This document shows positions 1 to 6,951 of a DNA stretch of 9,188 nt, piece by piece; position 1 is the first letter of the stretch, and each line of letters starts with the position of its first letter. The stretch comes from VMCP01 sp964492925. GTDB taxonomy: Bacteria; Bacteroidota; Bacteroidia; NS11-12g; UBA955. The stretch is from positions 1-9,188 of the forward strand of contig CAZBMF010000091.1 in assembly GCA_964492925.1 (NCBI GenBank), given 5' to 3'. Under the pieces are notes generated by a model that saw nothing but the letters and a program-made list of their open reading frames with translations, did no database searches and was not told where the DNA came from. Made by a program: the position numbers and the translations under genes.

Positions 1-1081
1 GGGACTCTGAAGCTGTGCCCATCACGGCACAACCATAACTGCCAATTGCATTTGCAGCAGCGCCAGTTAATGTTGCAAAATCAAACACCAACATTGGATC
101 ATATTTTTTTGCAAAACTCAATGCATCGCACAAAATCAATCTTCCTTCAGCATCGGTATTCAAAACTTCCACTGTGGTTCCATCTAACGTGGTGATAATA
201 TCTCCGGGACAAATTGCATTTTCACCAGGTCTGTTATCAGTGGCAGGAACTAACCCCATCACCCAAACTGGCAATTTCAAACTGGCTACGCCATACATAA
301 CAGCTCCAACCACAGCCGATCCCGCCATGTCGCACTTCATGTAATCCATGCTATTGGGTGTTGGTTTCAAACTCAATCCACCAGTATCAAACACAACCCC
401 TTTTCCTACCAAAATATATGGTTGAGAATTGATGGCATTTTCTGGTTTGTAATTCATGATGGTGAATGATGGAGGTTCTTGGCTTCCTTTATTAACAGCC
501 AACAAACCGCCCATTTTTTGGCTTTCTATTTGAGCTTTTCCTAAAATTTCAGTTGAAAACCCAGCTTCTACTCCTAATTTCTCAAAGGTTAAAGCCAAAT
601 CTGTTGCTGTCTGAAAATTTGATGGCTGATTCACAAGGTCTCTTGCCTTAAATACAGATGCAACAATTTTTTGCAAAGTTGCCAACTCTGATGTATCGCT
701 ATCTGAAACAATCACTTTTACTTGTGATTGTTCAGTTGTTTTGCTTTTAAAACTGCTGAAAGAGTACTGGGCCAATAAAAATCCTTCAATCACAGCAAAA
801 GCATCAGACTTTTGCATTGGCTGATATTTCAATTCAACGGCATCTACCTTCAAAGATGCTGCTGATTTGGCTATTCTTGATCCTTCTACCCTCAAACGCT
901 CTGTCTCCATAGCACCCGTGCTTTTTCCTAGTTTTACTAGAAAAAAATGTCCTTCAAAACCCAAATAATCATATGAAAATTGATCATCTGAGAATTTATT
1001 TTGGAAGTAAGAAGACACGTTTTCAGGCAATCCTAACGACAATAAATCCTGAATATTCTGGAACAGTAAAATTTGATTCAT
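1..1081 (-). CDS. pepA: Leucyl aminopeptidase (peptidase family M17), C-terminus cut off by window edge
   Basis: Cytoplasmic two-metal aminopeptidase that removes N-terminal residues (classically Leu) from peptides. Read from the ATG at 1079-1081, 360 codons are open to the left edge; M17 enzymes are usually about 460-500 residues, so roughly the last quarter is missing. The catalytic C-terminal domain is clear. VGKGVVFDTGG (residues 225-235) supplies metal ligands Lys227 and Asp232, SLKP supplies catalytic Lys239, DMAGS supplies Asp251, and the family signature NTDAEGRLILCDAL (308-321) supplies Asp310, Glu312 and Arg314. All the expected catalytic residues in the visible part are present. 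Residues 1 to about 150 form the weakly conserved N-terminal domain, somewhat shorter than in E. coli PepA judging by the position of the first metal Lys. It is divergent from the Ddl gene, with 80 bp between the two starts. Family assignment is secure; substrate preference cannot be read from sequence. Confidence 0.95.
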   Translation of the reverse strand, partial: MNQILLFQNIQDLLSLGLPENVSSYFQNKFSDDQFSYDYLGFEGHFFLVKLGKSTGAMETERLRVEGSRIAKSAASLKVDAVELKYQPMQKSDAFAVIEGFLLAQYSFSSFKSKTTEQSQVKVIVSDSDTSELATLQKIVASVFKARDLVNQPSNFQTATDLALTFEKLGVEAGFSTEILGKAQIESQKMGGLLAVNKGSQEPPSFTIMNYKPENAINSQPYILVGKGVVFDTGGLSLKPTPNSMDYMKCDMAGSAVVGAVMYGVASLKLPVWVMGLVPATDNRPGENAICPGDIITTLDGTTVEVLNTDAEGRLILCDALSFAKKYDPMLVFDFATLTGAAANAIGSYGCAVMGTASES

Positions 1082-1091
1082 AAATGCTTTG

Positions 1092-1099
1092 CAAAGTAA
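1092..1099 (-). promoter_or_regulatory. Imperfect Bacteroidota -7 box for pepA
   Basis: On the minus strand TTACTTTG lies 10 nt before the aminopeptidase ATG. It matches the Bacteroidota -7 consensus TAnnTTTG except at the second base. No TTG or TTTG is present at the expected 17-23 nt further upstream, so the call rests on one imperfect box and its position matching the other starts in this window. Confidence 0.35.
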
Positions 1100-1123
1100 C
1101 AATAAAAAACGAATGATTGCTCA

Positions 1124-1154
1124 TTGGGTTTAGAACATTTGTTGCCTATTTTTG
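1124..1154 (+). promoter_or_regulatory. Bacteroidota-type promoter for the ddl gene
   Basis: TATTTTTG at 1147-1154 is a perfect match to the -7 consensus TAnnTTTG used by the main sigma factor of Bacteroidota. A TTG at 1124-1126, 20 nt upstream, can serve as the -33 element. Only 7 nt separate the box from the ATG at 1162, so transcription should start about 3-5 nt before the coding sequence. This also argues against any start upstream of 1162. Confidence 0.6.
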
Positions 1155-1161
1155 TGACTTC

Positions 1162-3954
1162 ATGAAAAAAATTCGTGTAGGCATTTTTTTTGGTGGACAA
1201 TCTCGTGAAAGAGAAGTGTCTTTCGCAGGTGGACGCACCGTTTACGACAATTTAGATAAATCTATTTTTGAGGCAATTCCGTTGTTTGTTGACAGCTTTG
1301 GAAACATTGTAAAGGTTGACTGGCAATATGTTTACAAAGGAAGTATCCGTGATTTTTATCCCCCAGCAAAATTTTTACCCGAGTTACCGCATGGATTTCA
1401 AATCTATGCGGAGAGTTTGAATCCGATGGAATCATTGGGTCAAGCATATCCTGTTGAAATTGAAACTTGGAAAAAGGATTGGGAAATGGCGGTTTCAAGC
1501 AACCCTCACCTTTCTGTAGAATCGTTGGCGCAAAAGCAGTTAGAGCATTGCATGCTGCAAAGCATCGGCGAAAAAATGTCTTTCGAAAATTTAAAAGAAG
1601 AGATCGACTTCGCGTTTTTGGCACTGCATGGAACATTTGGCGAAGATGGAAGCATACAAGGAATTTTAGAATGGTTAGGTATTCCATACAGCGGCTCTGG
1701 CATTTTGCCGTCAGCAATAGGAATTAACAAATCGATTCAAAAAGATTTTCAAACTTCTACTGGATTGTATGTAAATGAATATCAAACCATTGATAAATCA
1801 TTGTGGGAAAATTCAAACAACGATTACAATCAAAGGAAAGAGTGGTTTGTTCAATTTAACATGATGTTTGGTGAACGAATGGTTGTGAAGCCGGCGCATC
1901 AAGGCTCATCTTTAGGTGTAAGTATTTTGGAGCACCCTAATTTTGATACATTTTGTAAGGCAATTGATTTGGCCTTTTTCAAAATGGAATTCAACATTGA
2001 TGAATATAAGCAAAAAGATTCAGAATTCCAAATTGCTGAAATAAAACACCTTACTGATTTAAGAAGCGGATTAGGATTGCCTTTAATGGCCAATGGAATG
2101 CGAATCAACCGCCCAGACGAATTGTATCAATTTCTGTCAGATAATAGTGGCATTTGCATTCTTGAATCTTTAGACAGCGAATCCCAAGTGGTGGTTGAAT
2201 CAATGATTGATGGCAAAGAATTTAGCTGTATAGTGGTGGCCACTGAAAATGGACATTGCATGGCACTACCTCCAACAGAGATTCGCAAGCCTGGTGCTAT
2301 GTTTGATTACAGAAGCAAGTATTTGCCAGGGTTATCAAATAAAGTTACCCCTATTGAAGTAGAAGATGCGGTAATTGATGATATCAGGCAAGCTTGTGTG
2401 CAGTTATACGGCCACTTTGGATTTGAAGTATATGCGAGGATTGATGGATTTGTAGATCATGAAAATGAAATTTTCTTGAACGATCCCAATACTACTAGCG
2501 GCATGATGCCAAGTTCATTTTTCTTTCATCAAGCGGCAGAAATAGGTTTAAATCCTAGTAAATTTCTAACGTTTATTGTTGCACAATCGATAAATGCCAG
2601 AATTAAAAATCACCCTAAAGGACAAAAATTCATACAATTACAAAAGCAATTCCAACAATTATTGGAAGCACAGGGTACAGCAAAAAAATCTAAAAAGAAG
2701 ATTGCTGTAATTATGGGTGGGTACAGTTTTGAGCGACACATTAGCATGGAGTCGGGAAGAAATATCTATGAAAAATTGAGCAGTAGCGAGAATATAGAGC
2801 CAATTCCTTTGTTTTTAGCTGGAAATTCTGAGACCTATCAACTTTACAAAATGCCGTTAAACATGATGTTAAAAGACAATGCTGACGACATTCGCGAAAA
2901 AATTGAGCATTTCACAGAAAACAAAATGCTCAAATTGATTCAAAAAGAGGCTTTGGAGATAACTCAAAAAATCAATCAAAGTGCAGCAGTTTACAAGCCT
3001 GAATCAATTGACTTAAAAACACTTGCAACAGAAGTAGAGGGTGTGTTTATTGCATTGCATGGCAGACCGGGAGAAGATGGTACATTGCAAACGGATTTGG
3101 CAAAATTCGGATTATACCACAATGGAAGTTTGGCGCATAGCGCATCCATTACCATCAATAAATTCGAAACCAACAAAAAATTAAGAGAACTTGGATTTCT
3201 AGTGGCCGACCATCAAATGGTTTCAAAGGTTGATTTTTTGAGGGACAAAGAGGCTGTTTGCAAAGAAATTGCGCATCAATTTGGTTTGCCACTTATTGCC
3301 AAACCCGCCGATGATGGTTGTAGTGCAGCTGTAAGAAAAATTAAATCTGTTGAAGAATTATCATTGTTTTTGGCTTTAATCTTCCGAGATTCAAAAGATT
3401 TAGATGCTGCCATATGTGAACAGTTGGGAATTAAACCAAATGACGAAATCCCTCAAAAAAATGAGTTTTTAATTGAAAAATTTATCGATAAAGGAGATTG
3501 CGTTAGATTTTTAGAAGTAACGGGAGGAATGTTAACACATGTAAACGATTCCGGACAAATAGAATATGAAATGTTTGAACCTTCAGAATCTTTGGCAGAA
3601 TCTGAAATTTTGAGTTTGGAAGAGAAATTTTTGGCTGGAGAAGGTCAAAATTTAACGCCATCTAGATTTTCAAAAGACCCTATTGAGCAAGCAAGAATAT
3701 CTTTAGAAGTAAGAAAAACGCTTGAGAAAGTGGCCAAAGCTTTAGATGTTACCGGTTATTGTAGAATTGATGCATTTGTAAAAATATTTGCAGATGGACA
3801 TGTTGAAACGGTCATTATTGAAATCAATTCGTTACCTGGAATGACACCTGCTACTTGTATTTATCATCAAGCAGCAATAAACGGATACAAACCTTTTGAT
3901 TTTATAGAAGAAATATTGAAATTTGGAGCTTCAACACAGAGAAATAATGGATAA
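1162..3954 (+). CDS. ddl: Tandem double D-alanine--D-alanine ligase (two ATP-grasp modules in one chain)
   Basis: A 930-residue cytoplasmic protein; ordinary Ddl is about 300-370 residues. D-Ala-D-Ala ligases join two D-Ala with ATP to make the terminal dipeptide of peptidoglycan precursors. Module 1 (about 1-490): GGQSREREVS (11-20), LHGTFGEDG (155-163), ATP loop KPAHQGSSLGV (243-253), omega loop FDYRSKY (381-387), RIDGF (426-430), then DPNTTSGMMP (441-450) where the family has ExNTxPG. Module 2 (about 511-930): GGYSFERHIS (519-528), LHGRPGEDG (632-640), degenerate ATP loop KPADDGCSAAV (714-724), apparent omega-loop EEKF (820-823), YCRIDAF (866-872), canonical EINSLPGMTP (887-896). A Lys-rich linker near 506-513 joins them. 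Both modules share HQAA near the end and GR-[VI]-Y near the start, suggesting duplication. Start chosen at ATG 1162; the frame stays open upstream only from a TTG at 1117, which would lie before the promoter box. It overlaps the PASTA gene by 8 nt. Ddl family membership is certain; whether both modules are active is unknown. Confidence 0.9.
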   Translation: MKKIRVGIFFGGQSREREVSFAGGRTVYDNLDKSIFEAIPLFVDSFGNIVKVDWQYVYKGSIRDFYPPAKFLPELPHGFQIYAESLNPMESLGQAYPVEIETWKKDWEMAVSSNPHLSVESLAQKQLEHCMLQSIGEKMSFENLKEEIDFAFLALHGTFGEDGSIQGILEWLGIPYSGSGILPSAIGINKSIQKDFQTSTGLYVNEYQTIDKSLWENSNNDYNQRKEWFVQFNMMFGERMVVKPAHQGSSLGVSILEHPNFDTFCKAIDLAFFKMEFNIDEYKQKDSEFQIAEIKHLTDLRSGLGLPLMANGMRINRPDELYQFLSDNSGICILESLDSESQVVVESMIDGKEFSCIVVATENGHCMALPPTEIRKPGAMFDYRSKYLPGLSNKVTPIEVEDAVIDDIRQACVQLYGHFGFEVYARIDGFVDHENEIFLNDPNTTSGMMPSSFFFHQAAEIGLNPSKFLTFIVAQSINARIKNHPKGQKFIQLQKQFQQLLEAQGTAKKSKKKIAVIMGGYSFERHISMESGRNIYEKLSSSENIEPIPLFLAGNSETYQLYKMPLNMMLKDNADDIREKIEHFTENKMLKLIQKEALEITQKINQSAAVYKPESIDLKTLATEVEGVFIALHGRPGEDGTLQTDLAKFGLYHNGSLAHSASITINKFETNKKLRELGFLVADHQMVSKVDFLRDKEAVCKEIAHQFGLPLIAKPADDGCSAAVRKIKSVEELSLFLALIFRDSKDLDAAICEQLGIKPNDEIPQKNEFLIEKFIDKGDCVRFLEVTGGMLTHVNDSGQIEYEMFEPSESLAESEILSLEEKFLAGEGQNLTPSRFSKDPIEQARISLEVRKTLEKVAKALDVTGYCRIDAFVKIFADGHVETVIIEINSLPGMTPATCIYHQAAINGYKPFDFIEEILKFGASTQRNNG

Positions 3955-4549
3955 TAATTCAAAAAATTGGATGTACAACATCCTAGCAGCCTTAGGAGTA
4001 GTGAGTGTATTGATTTTCACGGTCTATCTTGGCTTAGGATGGTACACAAAACATGATGTAAGAATCAAAGTTCCAACTCTTGTGGGGAAAACTGTTTCAG
4101 ATGCAGAGGCAGAACTTTCTAAATTGGGATTAACAGTAAAAGTAATTGACAGTGTGTATAATGAGACGTCAGAAGCATTCTCGATTGTGGAGCAAATTCC
4201 AGCGGCCAATGAAGAAGTTAAACCGGATAGGGCAATTTATGTAATCATCAATTCGGGGAATAAACCAAAGGTAAAAATGCCAAAGTTAATTGATCAAAGT
4301 CTTACCTTAAGTAAAGCTGTGTTAAAAAACAATGGACTTGTACTTGGCAAGGTATCTTACAGTTACGATGAGATTGGCAATAATTTGGTTGTTTCTCAAA
4401 CCATCAATGGAAGGGAAATTCAACCGGGTACACTCATTAATAAAGGGACAGTAGTAGATTTGGTTGTCATTTCAAACAACAAAGATCAATTCCCAGAGGC
4501 TGATTCATTGAATGTTGAAAATTCAACTCCCGAAGACATTGGAAATTGA
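3947..4549 (+). CDS. Membrane-anchored protein with two PASTA domains
   Basis: A 200-residue protein. After a short polar N-terminus (MDNNSKNW) there is one hydrophobic helix at about 11-31 with no cleavage site. A periplasmic part follows, containing two PASTA domains, about 41-103 (starting IKVPTLVGKTVSDAEAEL) and about 108-177 (starting VKMPKLIDQSLTLSKAVL). The tail of about 23 residues is acidic and polar. PASTA domains bind uncrosslinked peptidoglycan or muropeptides in several bacterial proteins, but there is no Ser/Thr kinase or penicillin-binding domain here, so a structural or sensing role at the cell wall is inference. The ATG at 3947 lies inside the end of the Ddl gene (8-nt overlap), implying cotranscription and coupled translation; a TTG at 3923 in the same frame is a less likely start. 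A ddl gene beside a small PASTA protein is, as I recall it, a recurrent Bacteroidota arrangement, which supports a shared envelope role. Confidence 0.88.
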   Translation: MDNNSKNWMYNILAALGVVSVLIFTVYLGLGWYTKHDVRIKVPTLVGKTVSDAEAELSKLGLTVKVIDSVYNETSEAFSIVEQIPAANEEVKPDRAIYVIINSGNKPKVKMPKLIDQSLTLSKAVLKNNGLVLGKVSYSYDEIGNNLVVSQTINGREIQPGTLINKGTVVDLVVISNNKDQFPEADSLNVENSTPEDIGN

Positions 4550-4592
4550 TTTATTTTAACAATTGCACAATATTTAAACAAAATTTACGTTA

Positions 4593-4624
4593 TTTGAATC
4601 TGTAGTTTTCTATAGATTCTTTTG
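4593..4624 (+). promoter_or_regulatory. Possible promoter for the T9SS protein gene
   Basis: TTTG at 4593-4596 and TTCTTTTG at 4617-4624 are 20 nt apart, the spacing expected of Bacteroidota -33 and -7 elements. The second box keeps TTTG but has T for A at its second position. It ends 16 nt before the ATG at 4641. The boxes flank a hairpin, described separately. Confidence 0.4.
4597..4618 (+). other. Hairpin between ddl-PASTA and T9SS genes (terminator or operator candidate)
   Basis: AATCTGTAG (4597-4605), a TTTT loop and CTATAGATT (4610-4618) form a 9-bp stem with one G-U pair in RNA. It begins 47 nt after the PASTA stop codon. The stem is AT-rich and followed only by CTTTTG, so it is a poor intrinsic terminator. 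It fills the space between the two proposed promoter boxes almost exactly, which would also fit a near-palindromic protein-binding site. Confidence 0.35.
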
Positions 4625-4640
4625 CGAAGAATAGAAAAAA

Positions 4641-6602
4641 ATGAATTTATTGAGAGGAATTGGGCATTTCATGAAAAAAAACAGAGCCAAAATTGGCATG
4701 TATTGTTTGTGCCTATTTGCTTTAAATATACAAGCCCAACAGATAGTTGTAAAGAACTTAAAATCTGACATTTACCGCCAAAACACCTTTAATAAATTCA
4801 ATCAGGAACAATCATTTTCTTACAAGATTACTGACACGTTATCGCTGCCATTTTTTGAAGATTTTGCTTATCCTTCTTTTGGCTTTCCTGATCAAAAAAA
4901 ATGGTGTGACATTCAAGTTTGGGTAAATCCTTCATTTGGTATCAATCCTCCAAATTATCAAGTGGCAACATTTGACCATTTGAACCAATTGGGAAAACCT
5001 TATACCAATCTAGACAAACAAAAATCGGTATTTGCCGACAGCCTTACTTCGCAACCAATTAATTTACAATATTATTTTAAGGGCTCAACGTCTTACCAGT
5101 ATCAAGTTACTGACAATATTTTTTTAAGTTTCTTTTACCAACCACAAGGCTTAGGTGATATTCCAGAAGTTGAAGATTCTTTGATATTATTTTTCAAGAA
5201 TTCTAAAAAAGAATGGATAAGGGTTTGGAGCGTTAATGGAACAAAGATAGATTCCTTCAAACAAATTTTTATTCCGTTAAATTCAAACGATTATTTGTTT
5301 AAAGATTTTCAATTTAGATGGGTGAACTACACCAAATCAACCGGAAATTTAAATCATTGGAATATAGATTATATAAGGCTCGACAAAGGAAGAAATCCAA
5401 ACAATGACAACATAGAAGATGTAGGAATTGTAAATGTTCATAATGGTTTAATCAAAGATTATTTCAACGTACCATACTCCCATTATAAGAATAATGCGAG
5501 CATCAAAGGTATCGGTCCAAGAGTTACAGTAGGAAATTTGTACAACAAGAATGGTGTTCAAACCCGTTTTCAATTGGGAATAAAAAACAGATTCAACAAA
5601 GAGATTTTCTTACAGCCTTTTGCAAGTTCATCACGCAACATTTTGATGAAATCTGATACTGTGGAGAAATTTGATGTACCATTTTTCGACACACTATCTA
5701 CGCCTACTCCATCACTCAAATTCACTTATCAAATTGCTCCTCAAAGTAATGATAATTTACCGGCAAACTACAATACCACTTCCGATAACAACAAAGTAGA
5801 GTTGACACATCAATTTCTACCTTGGTATGCCTACGATGATGGTAGTGCGGAAGGTGCTTTTGGCCTTGATTATGCCTACTTAGGAAATATTAAAGGACAA
5901 TTTGCCATGGAGTTTAACACATTGAAAGACGACTCACTTAGAGGTATTGCCATGTATTTTACACAAACCAATGCCGATGTAAGTCAACGCAGTTTTAAAA
6001 TTAGAATTTGGAAAGCACTTTCACCAATCGGATCAGCCGACAATAAAGACAAATTGGTTTATGAAATGGATGTTAAAAATCCAATTTACAGAGACTCGAT
6101 CAACTTGTTTCATTATTTCTTTTTTGATTCTACCATTCATTTGTCTGCAGGAACTTATTACGTAGGATGGCTTCAAAACATGCCTTATGTACTCAATGTT
6201 GGTTACGACAATAATTACCGTTATAACAATAAAGATCAAGGAAATCCGCATTTATTTTATAATCTATTAGGCAGTTGGGAAAAGGTAGATTATTCCATCA
6301 TGGGAACACCTATGATTAGAATGCTTTTTGGTGAAAGAGTTGATTATGCCTTTTCTACAAAAAAAATCGAAAAGGTAACGGTTAAAGTTTACCCAAACCC
6401 GACGAATCACTTCATTCAAATTTCACCAAATGCAGGAATTGTGTCTAAAACCGAAATTTTGGACAATACCGGCAGATTGGTTTTGGCTAGCTTTGGCGAC
6501 AACCAAGTTTTTGATGTATCAAAATTGAAATCAGGGGTTTATTTTGCCAGAATCACCACAATAAGTGGCCAAATAGGGACTTCCCAATTTATCAAACATT
6601 AA
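4641..6602 (+). CDS. Secreted protein with T9SS type A sorting domain
   Basis: A 653-residue exported protein (643 if the ATG at 4671 is used). The N-terminus contains a Sec signal peptide: basic KKNRAK, a hydrophobic stretch, then NIQA-QQ as probable cleavage site near residue 32. The last 75 or so residues are a typical T9SS type A sorting domain: VYPNPTNHFIQIS, then ILDNTGRLVL, FDVSKLKSGVYFARI, and a C-terminal FIKH. Such domains direct proteins across the outer membrane through the type IX system and are usually removed, with cargo released or attached to the surface. The large middle part (about 45-570) is beta-rich and aromatic. Its early segment (FFEDFAYPSFGFP to NIDYIRLD, about 70-247) resembles the lectin-like beta sandwiches common in T9SS cargo, but I recognise no enzyme motif. 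Start is uncertain: ATG 4641 is nearer the promoter box, ATG 4671 gives a more conventional signal peptide. The rhodanese gene follows 6 nt downstream. Confidence 0.85.
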   Translation: MNLLRGIGHFMKKNRAKIGMYCLCLFALNIQAQQIVVKNLKSDIYRQNTFNKFNQEQSFSYKITDTLSLPFFEDFAYPSFGFPDQKKWCDIQVWVNPSFGINPPNYQVATFDHLNQLGKPYTNLDKQKSVFADSLTSQPINLQYYFKGSTSYQYQVTDNIFLSFFYQPQGLGDIPEVEDSLILFFKNSKKEWIRVWSVNGTKIDSFKQIFIPLNSNDYLFKDFQFRWVNYTKSTGNLNHWNIDYIRLDKGRNPNNDNIEDVGIVNVHNGLIKDYFNVPYSHYKNNASIKGIGPRVTVGNLYNKNGVQTRFQLGIKNRFNKEIFLQPFASSSRNILMKSDTVEKFDVPFFDTLSTPTPSLKFTYQIAPQSNDNLPANYNTTSDNNKVELTHQFLPWYAYDDGSAEGAFGLDYAYLGNIKGQFAMEFNTLKDDSLRGIAMYFTQTNADVSQRSFKIRIWKALSPIGSADNKDKLVYEMDVKNPIYRDSINLFHYFFFDSTIHLSAGTYYVGWLQNMPYVLNVGYDNNYRYNNKDQGNPHLFYNLLGSWEKVDYSIMGTPMIRMLFGERVDYAFSTKKIEKVTVKVYPNPTNHFIQISPNAGIVSKTEILDNTGRLVLASFGDNQVFDVSKLKSGVYFARITTISGQIGTSQFIKH

Positions 6603-6608
6603 TTTTTT

Positions 6609-6917
6609 ATGATTCAAGATATTTCAGTAGTAGAATTAAAGCGCAGAATTGACGCCAACGAAAATTTAAATATTTTAGATGTTCGCGAACAATACGAATT
6701 CGACGAATTTAACCTTAACGGCACATTAATTCCATTAGGTGAACTTCCCGGACGTTTGGATGAAATTGAAAATCTTAAAAATGAAGAAATTATCGTTCAT
6801 TGCAGGTCTGGAAAAAGAAGTGCTACTGCACAACAATTCATGATTCAAAGTGGATTTACCAATGTACGAAACCTTATTGGCGGAGTACTAGATTGGCAAA
6901 TGGAATTCGGTCAATAA
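6609..6917 (+). CDS. Single-domain rhodanese-like sulfurtransferase
   Basis: A 102-residue cytoplasmic protein that is one rhodanese domain and nothing else. Visible features are the N-terminal helix ISVVELKRRID, the LDVREQYEFDEFN segment (23-35) with the conserved Asp-Val-Arg, the active-site loop CRSGKRS (65-71) with catalytic Cys65, and the closing GGVLDW (91-96). The six-residue Cys-to-Arg loop is the size found in sulfurtransferases, not the longer loop of Cdc25 phosphatases. Such proteins (GlpE or PspE type) carry persulfide sulfur on the cysteine; donor and acceptor cannot be inferred. There is no signal peptide. It starts 6 nt after the T9SS gene stop with no promoter or terminator between, so it is probably cotranscribed with it, although the two products work in different compartments. 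Confidence 0.9.
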   Translation: MIQDISVVELKRRIDANENLNILDVREQYEFDEFNLNGTLIPLGELPGRLDEIENLKNEEIIVHCRSGKRSATAQQFMIQSGFTNVRNLIGGVLDWQMEFGQ

Positions 6918-6934
6918 ATTCTATTCATTTTGCT

Positions 6935-6942
6935 TATTTTTG
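6935..6942 (+). promoter_or_regulatory. Bacteroidota -7 box for the multihaem cytochrome gene
   Basis: TATTTTTG is a perfect match to TAnnTTTG, the same eight bases as before the ddl gene, and ends 9 nt before the ATG at 6952. No TTG occurs 17-23 nt upstream (that stretch covers the end of the rhodanese gene), so the -33 element is missing or weak. The cytochrome could also be partly transcribed from upstream. Confidence 0.5.
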
Positions 6943-6951
6943 TCCTGAGTT

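Noticed and set aside
1117..1161. Upstream extension of the double ligase from a TTG at 1117
   Set aside because: The extra 15 residues resemble no Ddl N-terminus, they span the -7 box at 1147-1154, and the ATG at 1162 gives the classic start of the first Rossmann-like strand (KKIRVGIFFGG).
1262..1717. 151-codon open frame on the minus strand within the ddl gene
   Set aside because: It lies wholly inside the conserved Ddl module 1, its translation is rich in Cys, Arg and Phe with no recognisable domain, and there is no promoter or start context. It is a shadow of the real gene.
3923..3946. TTG start for the PASTA protein at 3923
   Set aside because: It would add eight polar residues encoded within the ligase gene. 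The ATG at 3947 gives a normal short cytoplasmic tail before the membrane helix and an ordinary 8-nt overlap.
1162..3954. Possibility that the long ligase reading frame is two genes joined by a sequencing error
   Set aside because: The frame continues without a stop or frameshift through a Lys- and Gln-rich linker (about 2620-2695). There is no start codon with promoter or good context at the start of module 2, and an ATG is absent just before KKKIAVIMGG. A real fusion is the simpler reading, although only raw reads or related genomes can settle it.
6609..6917. Rhodanese-like protein as an arsenate reductase or Cdc25-type phosphatase
   Set aside because: The loop from Cys65 is six residues (CRSGKR), typical of sulfurtransferases; Cdc25-like domains have a seven-residue loop between Cys and Arg.
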